The notes under the pieces: model-generated
Told to the model about the DNA's origin: nothing
What the model saw: only the letters and a program-made list of their open reading frames with translations
The model's database searches: none
Translations under genes and position numbers: made by a program
NCBI GenBank assembly: GCA_022606425.2
Contig: JAHDVF020000053.1
Span: 1,178,001 to 1,242,000 of the forward strand
Reading direction: 5' to 3'
Source: Lepidostoma basale
Taxonomy: Eukaryota > Arthropoda > Insecta > Trichoptera > Lepidostomatidae
Length of the DNA stretch: 64,000 nt
Shown: one piece after another, positions 42,361 to 53,035 of the stretch
How positions within the stretch are numbered: position 1 is the first letter of the stretch
Layout of the letters: every line of letters begins with the position of its first letter

Positions 42361-42435
42361 CTGAAAAATGAGAAAAAAATTATGTTAAATAAACATATTT
42401 CATGGCAATAAAACAGGTTTACATGGTAAGGCAAG

Positions 42436-42602
42436 TTGACGCCTTCGTGGCTGAGTATCAATAGCTATTACTGCCACCCTGAAGGTCCCAAGTTCAATTC
42501 CCGGCTGACAGTGTAAAAAAACATAGTTTCTCACGTTCTTTGGTCTGGTAGAATTAATATTACTCGTACAATAAAAATAGATAAGCCACCACCATTTTTT
42601 AA
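42436..42602 (+). mobile_element. SINE-A in receptor intron
   Basis: Head GACGCCTTCGTGGCTGAGTA, box B AAGTTCAATTCCC, then GGTCTGGTAGAATTAATATT and AATAAAAATAGATAAGCCAC. The 3' end is cut. Confidence 0.8.
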
Positions 42603-42659
42603 ATATTTTTTTTACGATTTAATATGGGAGTATCGTGAGAGGACTCTCATTACTGATAC

Positions 42660-43660
42660 CCCAATATTAATGGCATGAGTTATTTGCTTGACACTATTTA
42701 TGACATGAGTTCTTTTTAACACTATTAATGACATGTCCTTCTTGCAGACAACGAGAATGAACTACAAGTCCTGGTGAATTGTATGTATGAGGTATGCATG
42801 CGAAATGATCTGATGATGAATGTTAATAAGTCCAAGGTAATGATTTTTGAAAAGGAAGAAACCGTGACAGTCTGCAACATTAGCGTGAATGGTGAAAATT
42901 TGGAGCAAGTAGTTGAGTTCGTGTATTAAGGTAGTATGTTTACAAGAGATGGGCGAGTGGAGAGGGATATTGAAAGAAGGGTTGGGGCAGGCAACAAAGT
43001 GAATGGTGCACTTAAAGTTGTCATCGCAAACAAAAACCTATCCAAAAAAGCTAGAATGGCAGTGCACAATGGTGTTCTTCTACCGACCCTTATGTATGGA
43101 AGCGAAGCATGGAACTGGCAAAAGAAGGATGAAAGTAAAATAAATGCAGTTGAAATGAGATCTCTTAGAAGTATGTGTGGATACTCTGTGTATGATAGAG
43201 TGCCGAAAGAAAATATAAGAAGTGAATGCGGTGCGAATGATGGTGTCATGAACAAAATAATGAAAGGATCATTAAGATGGTTTGGACATATTGAAAGAAT
43301 GAATGAAGAAAGAATGGTAAAAAAAATATATGTTAATGATGTACATGGAACCAGAAATAGAGGAAGACCGAGGAAAACGTGCACGATCAAATAAATCAAA
43401 TATTGAATGTCGGCCATGTGAGGAGTCAGAGAAATCGACGCGCGTGCATGACACGATGTATGAATGTTGAGGAAGCGAGAGAAATATGTCAGGAAAGAAA
43501 AGTGTGGCAGTCCATTCTTTCTGCCTACCCCTTCGGGGAGACGGCGTGATGGTTAGTTAGTTAGTTATGACATGGGTTCTTTTAAAAACTATTTATGATA
43601 TGAGTTCTTTTAAACACTATTTTTGACATGAGTTATTTTAAACATTATTAGTGGAGAGAG
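42660..43660. repeat. Minisatellite split by an RTE insertion
   Basis: A unit of about 30 bp, (T)ATGACATGAGTTCTTTTAA then ACACTATT, occurs about three times at 42665-42735 and four times at 43567-43655. The RTE lies between them. ATGACATG at both junctions (42728-42735, 43567-43574) could be a target duplication or simply the repeat unit. Confidence 0.8.
42736..43566 (+). pseudogene. RTE-like LINE, 831-bp 5'-truncated insertion
   Basis: Starts in the RT thumb (MMNVNKSKVMIFEKEETVTV, CNISVNGENLEQVVEFVY, stop). It continues as VERDIERRVGAGNKVNGAL through SEAWNWQKKDESKINAVEMR to RGRPRKT, where one lost base (TGGCACG to TGCACG) shifts the frame. The remainder runs to AYPFGETA and GGCGTGATGG(TTAG)n. 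It is very close to the copy at 17456 and therefore a young insertion. Confidence 0.92.
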
Positions 43661-43848
43661 AAATGAACAAATATATAAATTCTCGGTTTGAAACAGAAAA
43701 GCAGGGAGAGTTTTGAAATATCACGAAATAATTTGTACAAAAAAAAAAGATAGAGTATGAGTTAGAAATTTAATATCATTCAAAACAAATGGACATATCA
43801 GACCTGACCAAATATGAGACTTTAAACTTGTACACAGAGTGACCATGG
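43575..43848. other. Minisatellite end and AT-rich spacer
   Basis: After 43655 no recognisable feature. Confidence 0.5.
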
Positions 43849-43849
43849 A

Positions 43850-44110
43850 AAAGACAACAGACAGCACCTACAAATGAACTAAAAATTCAGACATACACAG
43901 ACACTGGACCAGGAATTGTGACAGATATCACTTACCGATTGCACGAACTAAGGCAGGACAATCAAGGATATTGAACAATGGACTGAAACTTTACAATGAA
44001 CCACCGAAAGACACAAGGAATCTCACTACAACTCAATATAAAACATATCTGAAACAATACATAATTAATAGTAAGATCTAAAAATGTAACCATATAACCC
44101 ATTTGTTTTT
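43850..44110 (+). pseudogene. LINE C-terminus (Jockey/CR1-like)
   Basis: A short frame reads NSDIHRHWTRNCDRYHLPIA, RTKAGQSRILNNGLKLYNEP, PKDTRNLTTTQYKTYLKQYI and a stop at 44090-44092. The pattern basic-H-LP-x-x-RTK ... G-x-x-LYN-x-P-x-x-x-R is typical of LINE C-termini. A polyA-like AAATAAATTAAAAAAATAAA follows. Confidence 0.7.
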
Positions 44111-44419
44111 TTTTAAATAAATTCAAAAAATAAATTAAAAAAATAAATAAATTGCGGTATTATAATAGTGTTCCAAAGTAAACAGTTTAGAAAGTTATCA
44201 TATTAAGTTAAAAATCATTATTTTCTGAAATCTGTCATGATAATCAACAGCTTGAAAATATTATAGTATGCAGTAGTTGGGTTATAATAAAATAATCTAT
44301 TACTCTTAAGTACACAAATGTGGAAAGCAACAGAAAAATATAACATTAAACGCCCATTTGGCAACTCCCGAGAACCAGCAATGATATAAAACATTGCTGA
44401 AACATTAAATAAAAAGGCA

Positions 44420-44560
44420 GGTGGTCCTGCCGAAGTTTCTCCAGCCGAACCTATCCTGAGCTCACTTCCACTCCTCAGGTCTCACTCTCAACAATTACAG
44501 GTCCTTCAGAACACCGCTAAGCCAACGAAGCCGTGGTCTTCCCAGAGGTACACTTGTTTA
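44420..44560 (-). pseudogene. LINE 3' coding fragment
   Basis: The minus strand reads LGRPRLRWLSGVLKDL, then AQDRFGWRNFGRTT. It is the GRPRxRWxxxVxxDL pattern of insect LINE C-termini, about 45 codons. Confidence 0.6.
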
Positions 44561-44779
44561 CTGAAATAATGAACGATACAAAATGAATTATAAAATAATA
44601 AAAATTACACAACAAAAATTAAAAATTCATTGATGGCAGTCTCATCGGTAATTCGATTCCAGGTCTGCAGGTTCCACTAACAAGAAGTCGTCGTAATCGT
44701 ATTTCATCAGGGTACCTGAGTATTTTCCTTCATCGATGTTCATATAAGGGCTTCGTAGTACTTACTTTCGTAGTACATA

Positions 44780-45285
44780 AACGCTTCGGCGGTATCAGGT
44801 TGTCTCAAGGATATAATATGGAAAAACAAGTATATGAGAACTGACAGTAAGGTCAGAATTTATAAAACCTGCGTAAGGCCTATACTGACATGTAGCATTG
44901 AAACAAGAGCGGATACCACAAGAACGAAGGCTAAACTACGGGTGGCAGAGATGAGGACGCTGAGGATAGATACTGATAGCAGGAAGGACTATTCGAGATA
45001 GGGTAAGGAACACGGCCATCCGCGAGACCTGTAAGGTGGAGGATGTCGCGAGATAGGGCAGACAACGCAGAAGATACTGGAATGCGCACGTGCAGAGGAT
45101 GGATCCCACCCGAATCCCACACGCTGTGGCGCATCAGATTCCTGCCGGCTGCCGTCCCCCCGGAAGACCGCCGAAGAGATGGAGAGATAGTTGGGAGTCA
45201 ACCCCCCAAGAGAGACCAGCCTGATTTCAGGAACAGACCAAAGGTCTATATGGAGAAAAAGAAGAAGAAGAAGAAGATGTTCACA
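44780..45285 (+). pseudogene. GAA-group LINE, C-terminal copy
   Basis: MRTDSKVRIYKTCVRPILTC, IETRADTTRTKAKLRVAEMR and TLRIDT in one frame. Then, after a shift, RDRVRNTAIRETCKVEDVAR, and PPGRPPKRWRDSWESTPQER near the end. The tail is AAAAAGAAGAAGAAGAAGAA at 45257-45280. Related copies are at 21850, 25785, 32640, 58935 and 59697. Confidence 0.8.
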
Positions 45286-45539
45286 TCATCAAATCGTGTA
45301 TTTGGAATCGCCAACGTCCGGTAGAATTTTATGAAAAAAAATGTAATTTTTAAGGTCGACCTTGATGAAATTCGGAAGAATTGTATGATTCGGAGTATGA
45401 ATTTGGAGAAAGCGAGAGAGAATTTCTTCAATTTTCACCATAACCGTTTGCGGATAATTTGAATAATGATTATTTCTTTGTAAACAACACTTTATTAAAA
45501 AATTATCATAAAATGATATCTGTCAAAAATTACCACATT

Positions 45540-45700
45540 AATGAAAAATTTGTTTCAATATTTATTTTGTACATACGATAATTAACTCCACTGATGAAGA
45601 GCTTCTGTATCCGAAACATATGTTGTGTTTACTAAATTTTATTTTTTTGTAAATTGTTGTTGACAAAGAAATAAACATGGTTTTAAAGAGGATTGTTAAA
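45540..45700 (+). mobile_element. Penelope-like LTR remnant with hammerhead H6
   Basis: Contains CTGATGA (45591-45597), a poorly paired stem II, GAAAC (45613-45617) and the palindromic stem III ACATATGT followed by T. Stem I is shifted by one base relative to the functional arrangement. Similar in layout to 46512-46550. Confidence 0.5.
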
Positions 45701-45704
45701 ATAA

Positions 45705-45775
45705 AGTATTGTAGTTTGGCAGTGCATTATCTGCCTTCCCCTCAGGCGAAACGACGTGATGGTTTGTTGTTGTTG
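45705..45775 (+). mobile_element. RTE/composite-SINE 3' terminus
   Basis: GGCAGTGCATTATCTGCCTT, CCCCTCAGGCGAAACGACGT and GATGGTTTGTTGTTGTTG: the family end with the GTTTGTTG tail variant. Confidence 0.6.
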
Positions 45776-45884
45776 ATAACAAATTGTCTGGCAGTCACAC
45801 AATTAATATTTGTTTCTTACCATAACCTTAAAATTTAAGTGCATTGTTTTGTCCGAATCACTATGATACTTCAATATTTTAACT

Positions 45885-46150
45885 GTCAAAATATAAAACA
45901 CTGTTTATGATATCACATTTTATTTTTATTTTTCATTTTTCACGACAGCTGTTTCGTCAATAAATGTTGACACCATTAGGTGTTACAATAATTTTTCAAC
46001 TGTTCAAATTAATTTTCGTGATTTTTCGAACCTCTATGTGCATTTGTTCCAATGTCAATTTGAATAATTTCTTTGATAGCATTTTGAAGTTGAGTTAGGT
46101 ACCTAATTACAGTTAATTAAAATAACAGTTGGTTACTATTTATAGGGGAA
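45885..46150 (-). mobile_element. Penelope-like LTR with hammerhead H3
   Basis: Colinear with 27190-27410: TTTCATTTTTCACGACAGCT, GTTTCGTCAA, then ATGTCAATTTGAATAATTTC and GAGTTAGGTAC. The hammerhead at 45941-45985 keeps a perfect stem II (GTCAA/TTGAC), GAAAC, the GTC triplet and a CAC/GTG stem I. Its core strand is CTAATGG. Confidence 0.75.
45941..45985 (-). ncRNA. Hammerhead motif H3, two core changes
   Basis: Stem I CAC/GTG, stem II GTCAA/TTGAC, GAAAC, AGCT, GTC. The two departures are G5 to A and A9 to G in the CTGATGA strand, which should abolish cleavage. Confidence 0.6.
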
Positions 46151-46399
46151 AAACTTCGTGTGATTAGTCTTAAGTTAAAATTAATATTGCGAAATCTATT
46201 GACAATTTTACAAACGAATATTACAAAGGTGGAGAAAAAACAGTGATTAGAGAAGACAATTATACGTAAAAGATATTACCATAAAAGTATTATTAAATAA
46301 TAATTAGGTTGAAGAAAAAGCTGTCGCGAAAAATAAAAAATAAATATAAATTTTGATACCGCAAACTGCGTTTTATATTTTAACAGCTTAAAATTTTAA

Positions 46400-46625
46400 T
46401 CATCACTTATGCGTATACCTTGATTCACATTATTGCAGGTTAAGACGTTAACACTGTAGAATTCCACTGATAATTTTACCACTGTTAATATTCACTTCAT
46501 TAATTATATTTACACCTGAGGATAAAGGTCACCTCCGAAACGTGTTGTGAAATATTTTAGTTTATAAAAGTATTCAATAAATAAATTGAAGAAACTGTGT
46601 AACAAATTCTTATTCCAATTTTCTT
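46400..46625 (+). mobile_element. LTR-like remnant with hammerhead H5
   Basis: Contains the hammerhead at 46512-46550, followed by AAGTATTCAATAAATAAATT. No coding sequence adjoins it. Confidence 0.5.
46512..46550 (+). ncRNA. Hammerhead motif H5
   Basis: Stem I CAC (46513-46515) pairs with GTG (46547-46549). The core is CTGAGGA, which fits the CTGANGA rule, then GAAAC (46537-46541), GT loop, GT, T. Stem II is reduced to AGG/CCT with unpaired flanks, so activity is doubtful. Confidence 0.5.
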
Positions 46626-46854
46626 GATTCACATTATTTTTATACATTCAAAACTGTCATTCCTAACATAATACATGAAGCTAATATGCAAAACGTAGCA
46701 CAGTACAAAAAACATATTACAACTGATTGTGAAATTTCTACTTGTAGGTTACGTCTAAACGACACTGCATTCTGAACGCACTAATGAAAATGCAATCATT
46801 TTGCTAACCGCTTGTAGTAAAAATATTGTTGCATATATTTGTAACTGTATATTA

Positions 46855-47012
46855 AACGGTGCGAATGATGGTATAATGAACAAAATAATGAAAGGATCAT
46901 TAAGATGGTTTGAACACATGGAAAGAATGACTGAAGAAGGAAAGGTTAAAAAAAGTATATGTTAACGATGTAAATGGGACTAGAAATAGAGAAAGACTGA
47001 GGAAAACATAGC
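46855..47012 (+). pseudogene. RTE-like LINE fragment
   Basis: GANDGIMNKIMKGSLRWFEH and MERMTEEGK, then after a frameshift LTMxMGLEIEKD-type text to ENIAR. It stops abruptly where the GC-rich block begins. Confidence 0.8.
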
Positions 47013-47392
47013 ACGACGGTGACAAGTGAAGTAGCCTTGGGTGGGGGCCGATCGGTCCAGGATACAGAACCGAGTGGGACAATAGTGGTCTTGGGTGGGG
47101 ACCGATATGGCAATGGGGTTGAGATACACGATGGGATAAGGATGGTGGAAAGGGAAGGTTTGGAGCATGGGTCGTTGGAGTAAACAACGGGTCGACAGTG
47201 ATGGGGGCGGCAGGGCGAGAGGAGGCGGCGTCGACGGCGGCAGATGGCAGCAGGTCGGGAAGATGGTAACGGCAAAATGAAGTAGTGAACGATTGCGATG
47301 ATCAGGAACTGTGGCGGCGGCAAAAGCCTATTCAGGTAGAAGTCGAAGGCGTGTAGAGCGATGTACAGTTTGGATATGAGAGTGTGCACTGT
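47013..47392. other. GC-rich island of unknown origin
   Basis: About 380 bp clearly richer in G and C than its surroundings. It has GGGTGGGGGCCGATCGGTCC and a second GGGTGGGGACCGATATGG about 56 bp later, followed by GGCGGCAGGGCGAGAGGAGG. The largest ORF is on the minus strand (147 codons, very Pro/Ser rich), probably a by-product of composition. It is not similar to other parts of the window. Confidence 0.5.
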
Positions 47393-48128
47393 TTGATATT
47401 TTTACATGTTGAATCATGATAAAAAAAATAATAAATCACCCATGATGATGCATATACTCGTACATGTATATGGAACTGTTTTTAATCTTGAAAGATTGCC
47501 AAAATGCAGATTTTTTTTTTGTGAGAAGCTTTAAATGACAGTCACCCATGGGTGCTATTTTGAAACAACTCTAATGCTATTAATATAACTAATTTAAATA
47601 ATAATAAAAACATTTGAATGGCGAAACGGAAGTCATTACTGAATGTAATTTGAATTAGTAATAAAAATAATTATGTTTAAAAAAAAATTATTAGAAGAAG
47701 AAAAAGAGATTTAGAATTTAGAATTTCCCAGTCTGATTGTGACTTATTTCAAAGGCTTTTCATTAAAAACATCATTAAAAACTTGATATTTAACAAAACG
47801 CGGCTTCCTTTTCTATCCAAATTTCAATGAACTCTCTTATTATATGTTTCGTGGAAAAGTCTCCTTAGAGAGATTTGTCATTCTCGATATACGAGTAAGT
47901 CAAAATAATTCAAATACAACTTTGAGCTAAGCTACCCTTACTTACGTGTCGTTACATATAAAGAAAAATGTAAGACAAAACCCATTGTATTTTTTAAAAA
48001 GAGTTTCGAGAATTTTTACATAAAACGAATATTTTGAGGCTCAAAGTTACGGTAAAAATATAAAATTTAATTAGATTAGAAGAATTATAGCAATACCAAA
48101 AAATCTATCATAATCTGAGAAAAAAATA
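47393..48128. other. Unassigned AT-rich spacer
   Basis: No gene recognised. Confidence 0.5.
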
Positions 48129-48129
48129 G

Positions 48130-48225
48130 ACAAATTAAATCTTATACGGATGGATAGTGGCGATGGATAGAGGGCAGTGGTGTGCTTTGGGTGAGGTCTA
48201 CGTTTATCAGTCATGACGAAGAATA
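48130..48225 (+). pseudogene. YVQQW-type RTE, extreme 3' end
   Basis: GATGGATAGAGGGCAGTGGT, GTGCTTTGGG and GAGGTCTACG are the sense version of the end at 53940-54010 (DRGRWRALGEAYVQQW region). The tail is GACGAAGAATAAG. Confidence 0.7.
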
Positions 48226-48289
48226 AGAAATTTAAAAAGATAAATTTTTCAATAGACATAAGTAACATATTTATAGTTAATGGCATTTA

Positions 48290-48700
48290 TAACAGGTAAA
48301 CCAGGAAGGTTTGAAAATAATATTGTTCTCCCTACCGGCATTACTAGAGGGAGGTTGGTTCTCGCGGCCCCCAGGTAAGACAGTCTGAGCTGGCTGTCTG
48401 CGAATACATATGTGGTAACAAGAATACCAATATTTTCACGTTGAGTTCGAAATATCTCCTGAATAATCCAACAATATGAGTTATAAAAAATCATCTATTC
48501 TAATCTGCAGAGAGTTGATTCACAACGTTCCCAAAGAAAATTCCTTGGGATAGAGCCATTCCCTCATTCAAAGGCACCTCAGATATTTTTCCTGAGCCCT
48601 TTCTAGCATAAGGGAATATCTCGCCTCGCCCGGGACATCATATCAAAGAATCACATTCGAACCTGGTTAAACCACTTACCAATAAGTTAAATAAATCATC
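48290..48700 (-). pseudogene. CR1/Daphne-type LINE, copy 4
   Basis: Broken minus-strand pieces: VWSPGRGEIFPYARKGSGKN-like text, YVFADSQLRLSYLGAARTNL and PLVMPVGRTILFSNL. Both termini are missing. Confidence 0.7.
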
Positions 48701-48884
48701 TTAAATGTAATCCAGCTATTTATAAATAAAAATCTTATGATTTTCTGCAAATGAGTTCTTTTTTATATATTTGTGTTGGCCTGTTATCTATAAGAGTTGA
48801 TTTAAAGTGTGTATTACATATGGATCATTTGATTCCCGAATATATGTTGTTTTCGATGACTCGTATCCGTACCTATCACATGCC

Positions 48885-49055
48885 TTAAGCGTTGCGGGTC
48901 CGTTGGCGTGGAATAGCCTCCATGTTAGTATTAAGTATGAGGATAGTGACGTTAAATTTAAGAAACTTCTAAAGACTGCACTGTTCAGTCAGTCATTTCC
49001 TAGTGCGCCCTTGGAGTAATTGATTTTACAAAACGGCGCACTTAAAACAGATGTC
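48885..49055 (+). pseudogene. L2/CR1-like LINE, 3' end
   Basis: The frame VAGPLAWNSLHVSIKYEDSD, VKFKKLLKTALFSQSFPSAP, LE, stop at 49017, then TTGATTTTACAAAACGGCGC as at 36503. Only the last 45 codons remain. Confidence 0.85.
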
Positions 49056-49101
49056 ATTAGAATAATAATAATAATTATGTTTTTGAACATTACAATAAAT
49101 A

Positions 49102-49298
49102 ATTAATATAAATGAAAACGTGTGTCTTCTAGAAGTTTTATTTAATTTTATTTGAAATGACATGTTTCGCCCTTCTAAGCCATTCCCTATCATATAACAA
49201 TAATAATACAAACATTTAATAATGCCTTAGAAGGGCGAAACATGTCATTCCATATAAAGTTTAATAAAACTCCTGGATAACTCATTTATATTAATTAT
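49102..49298. repeat. Foldback repeat, hairpin family 1 (hammerhead-like)
   Basis: Arms of about 70-80 bp share GACATGTTTCGCCCTTCTAAG and its complement. Each arm shows GCCTT-AGA-AGGGC followed by GAAACATGTC when read in the proper direction. The core strand is TTAATAA on the right arm. Confidence 0.75.
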
Positions 49299-49489
49299 TG
49301 AAGTTTCACATCATTGATCAAGAAACTACAAATATTACAATTAATATTTAATTGTTCCTTTTTTTAAAAAGACAAAAATATATAGTCTCTCTCCGGATGC
49401 AGTACACCGGAAATACTTATTTCAAATTCGATATTAAATGCTGAGACCAGCTAATGAATTTAAATCAGCATGGTCAAAAGTTTCCAGAG

Positions 49490-50640
49490 AATTCGATTTG
49501 TTTAAAACTAATTTTATTTTTTAATTTTTTTAATTCAGGGTTACAAACAGCGATTCCATATACATATATAAACACTGAGACAATAATACATGGTCAATTA
49601 CATGCTGCCACAAATATTGTACAGCAACTGACATATTTATATAAATATATATGAATAATAAAGTATCATTTAAAGTAATATTTAAGTGAGTCAAAGAGAA
49701 TAACAGTAATACTAATAAAATTGAATAATTAAAGATGAATTATTTTTAAAAAATGAAAAAAAAAAGTAGAGTAACACAGTTTCATTAGCCTGAAGGGCTG
49801 CTTCAACATTTTTTTTTAAAATCACTTTCATTATGATGGAACACATCGATTTTATTAAAGCACTTATTGTAAATGTCGCATATCCGTAACGTTACCGCGC
49901 TCTGAGCGTAGTTGGTCCGATAAGCACGAAGGTGGAATATTTGGTTCGCAGTGTAGGGGTATTCAGTAATATTTGCTAAGGAGCTCGGAGTTGTTTATTT
50001 TGAAGTGTATAATTATGTGAAACCACATCATTTCGTTAATTGTTGGCCTATTTTCGAGAGAGTACAAGAAATAAAAATTAAGGGCAAAATTATAATTTGT
50101 AAACGACCCGCACATTTTGAAATTGATGTGTTCAATGAAAGTTTTTTGAACTCTTTCAATGCGTAGAATATACGCTGCATATTAATGAGACCAAACGGAA
50201 AATACGTATCCGAGTAGCGAGTGAACCATAGTTGTATGAATAACTTTGTGAGCCGTGATGTTCTGAAAGGGTTTTATGTACGTAATATGAATCCAGATGT
50301 TCTATAAGATTTTTCTAATATACCATCAATGTGACTCACGAAAGTGAGTTTCGAGTCTATTGTGACTCCGAGATCTCGCACGCGATCAGAGTAAGATAAT
50401 CTTGTGTTGTTGATAAAATATTCATGATTATGCGGGTTAATTTTACGAGAAAATGAAAGAAACAACGTTTGTCAGCGTTGAGGAACAGTAAATTTGTCTT
50501 ACAATAATCAGAGTCAGTGAAGATCACTTGGTAACTACTCAAAATAAAAGTAACACGGTTTCTGTTCAAGGATAAATCTGACCCTCTCACAAAAACACTG
50601 TTTATTTTATACAACATTTTGAATGTTTACAAATTCTTGT
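49490..50640 (-). pseudogene. Daphne/CR1-type LINE, divergent second lineage
   Basis: From 50617 downward: YKINSVFVRGSDLSLNRNRV, ILSSYQVIFTDSDYCKTNLL and FLNADK. After a shift, FLSFSRKINPHNHEYFINNT and RLSYSDRVRDLGVTIDSKLT, then FILRT. Later pieces include RIERVQKTFIEHINFKM, RAYRTNYAQSAVTLRICDIY and KIDVFHHNESDFKKKC. The order equals that of the 20607 element but the sequence is diverged, so this is a related, older LINE. Palm motif C is not preserved. Confidence 0.75.
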
Positions 50641-50691
50641 AGACAAATACTGGATTTTACCCATTGTGGATAAATTATTTTTTATATAAGG

Positions 50692-51094
50692 ATTAATTGT
50701 ATCTCAAAAGAGACTAGAATGTAAATTGTTTTTCTGGGAACAGAATGCGGTGGCCGAGGTGCTTACAGGACCTATGACCTGTCATTGGTTGGGTTGAGCG
50801 ATCGCTTTATGTTTAACAACATTCCTCATTCCGCCCTTCTTATGACCACCACATCTGACAAATTTTGGGGACTTGTATATATGCTAGGATCCCGCGCTTA
50901 TCTTAACATATTTTTTTAGTTCACTCTACACTAGCGTCAACTATTAAGATTGGGAAGCATTAAGCAGAAAATCTTTATTAATGAACTGTGAAAGTCTCTG
51001 AAAATCATACAGTACTAGATTACGCTTGGAGATGTCTCTGTTCTGCTCACAGAAAAACAATGTACATTCTAGTCTCTATTGAGATACAATTAAT
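50692..51094. mobile_element. MITE-A, full copy
   Basis: Inverted ends ATTAATTGTATCTCAA, AGAGACTAGAATGTA and complement at 51058-51094. The left subterminal GACCTGTCATTGGTTGGGTT block is present; the right one is replaced. Confidence 0.85.
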
Positions 51095-51158
51095 TACTGT
51101 TTATTTTATTTACGAATAGAAATATATATAAAAACACACTATTTTTGAAAAAAGATAT

Positions 51159-51759
51159 GTGGGGATTTGTGGTGAGAGTTGAAAGACGGCGGAGGTTTCA
51201 GCGTTTATTGCGGATCACAAGTAATTACACGTAACTGTATGATATACTCGTGATGGAGCGTGGCTGGATGTCGATAGCAGCGGGGTGGAGTCCGGTGGTG
51301 AGTCGTAGAGGATGAGGGCTCGCTGGGCGGTATGTGGCTGGAGCGAGGAGTCGTCGGAGGTTTCTCGTACGTAGACTGGGTCGTGGAGACTCGTGTCTCT
51401 TCGAGATCGCGATACTGGCTGACGTTTAGAGTTGACTGACGTTTAGAGTGGACTGACTTAGCTTCGTAGCTCGGCGTCGGAGGGAGTCCGATATCCCTCG
51501 TGGCGTAGGCTCGCGTCTGTTAGAAGTCGTAAGAGTAACTGATCCTCTTGGGTGCTCGGAAGTACTGCTTTTATATGCTTTGGTTTCGTCATCTGATGAC
51601 CTGATCCGATGACCTGACCTAGTGACCAACTTGAAGAATTCAGGGCCCGCGAATCATCAAATTTGATAATTAGGTCTTGGGTCAGCGTTTTTGTGTTTAT
51701 TCGTGTCATATATTTCTTCATGAAATATGTTTATCTGGGTTATGCATTTAACCCCGACA
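51159..51759 (-). mobile_element. Solo LTR of an LTR retrotransposon (Gypsy-like)
   Basis: A 601-bp, GC-rich unit on the minus strand starting TGTCGGGG and ending CCCCACA, flanked by a 4-bp duplication GATA (51155-51158 and 51760-51763). A TATA box (TATAAAAG, 51568-51575) and an AATAAA signal (51204-51209) are placed as expected for U3 and R. A second LTR or internal region is absent, consistent with LTR-LTR recombination. Two ORFs in it (67 and 87 codons) are not genes. A short internal tandem copy, CTGACGTTTAGAGT, lies at 51419-51449. Confidence 0.85.
51568..51575 (-). promoter_or_regulatory. TATA box of the solo LTR
   Basis: TATAAAAG on the minus strand, 185-190 bp inside the 5' end of the LTR. 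Confidence 0.6.
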
Positions 51760-51765
51760 GATATA

Positions 51766-52143
51766 TTAAGTCATGAAATTAATGCTAGAGAATGTTGGGC
51801 TTTTTGTTCCTGATGGATTTCTCCTACAGCGACAGCCCAGATTGTTTTACCTACCGGCCACCAGAACCAATCTGCCTCTGGTGACACCAGTGAGAAGAGC
51901 AATTAGTCTGCTGAACGCGGTCTCCTCAGAGATCGACGTCTTTCATATTAGTGAAGGTACGTTCAGGAGATAAATACTCTTGACTTTAGAAAGTATCTTG
52001 TCTTCCTAATGTCAAACCATCTCTAATGCGTTCCTGGTACTATGTTGTATTTTTATAATAATTTATATGTACTCAATCTTAAACTTTTTCATGTTTGTAA
52101 TGTCTTTGAGTTAATAAACTGATTTGATTTGATTTGATTTGAA
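51766..52143 (+). pseudogene. CR1/Daphne-type LINE, 3' copy 5
   Basis: MLENVGLFVPDGFLLQRQPR, LFYLPATRTNLPLVTPVRRA and EIDVFHISEGTFRR, then a stop and a UTR ending ATAAACTGATTTGATTTGAT. The (GATTT)n tail is complete here. Confidence 0.88.
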
Positions 52144-52264
52144 ATGACAAAAAATTACTTTTTTTATATAATCAAATGATTTTATTGAAATCTCTTGATG
52201 AAAGTTCAATTTAAATAATAATTAAATAAAACGATGAATTTTTAAATATTTAATACTTCCATTA

Positions 52265-52442
52265 TTTCGACAGCGACAGAAGGATTTAAATCAATGATAT
52301 TAGAATTTATTTTTACAATCTTCAATGTGAGCAGAAAATAGCTCATTATTATGAAGAAGGAATCTGGTCGTGTCCAGACTTGAACCCAAGTCCTTTGGAT
52401 CAGGAGCCAAGCGTTCTATCCCCTAGACCACCACCCGATGAT
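52265..52442 (-). mobile_element. SINE-B, full copy
   Basis: Minus strand: CGGGTGGTGGTCTAGGGGAT (box A), box B TTGGGTTCAAGTC, then CAGATTCCTTCTTCATAATA. The body is shared with 37438-37612. Confidence 0.85.
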
Positions 52443-52960
52443 ACTGAGAATACACGGACGGGGGAGCGGGGTTGTCGAAAGTGAGTTTTTGTACGAAAAT
52501 TTTGTTTCCATAGTTCACAGGGTCACGCCGACCCTTGAGTAATAACCAAGGCGTTAAGATTTCAAATAAATATTATTTCAAAGTGTGCACAAACTTTTCA
52601 CCATTACTGGTAACTATAAGTAAGTAAATAAGGTTGCGAATTTCGGTTGGGTAATGTTCTAGCAATTTCACGATTCCTTCACGTGTCAAGGTCCTTGACA
52701 TTTACTTTAAAAGAGTGTAGGAAATATTCTAAATATTTATAACGAAAACTTTGCGATCAAAGAATTTATCGTCGGCTTAAAAAGCCAAACTGCTAACTTA
52801 ATTTTGTTCAATTGTTCAGGAGAGCAGAAAAAATGATTGACATTTTAATGACTCACAGGATAGCAAAAATAAAAATCCCGTTGGTAAGTGTTTTTATTAC
52901 AAATGATCTATTTATGAAAAAACCCATCCAAAAACAATGTCGGAGTTATAATCAAACATT
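52443..52960. other. Unassigned spacer
   Basis: No gene recognised. Confidence 0.5.
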
Positions 52961-52964
52961 TCAG

Positions 52965-53035
52965 ACTCCTATCCAAGTCCCTTGGATCAGGAGCCAAGCG
53001 TTCTGTATCCTAGACCACCACCCAATAATTGTCGC
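52965..53035 (-). mobile_element. SINE-B, head only
   Basis: GGTGGTCTAGGATACAGAAC and CTTGGCTCCTGATCCAAGG on the minus strand; the body is missing. Confidence 0.75.

Noticed and set aside
42926..43417. 163-codon minus-strand ORF with hydrophobic segments
   Set aside because: Exact antisense of the RTE C-terminal frame; the same shadow appears at 17440-17775.
46946..47389. 147-codon Pro/Ser-rich minus-strand ORF
   Set aside because: Runs across the junction of an RTE fragment and the GC-rich block; composition artefact.
51426..51721. ORFs of 67 and 87 codons on the minus strand
   Set aside because: They lie wholly inside the solo LTR, across its TATA box, and are products of its GC content.
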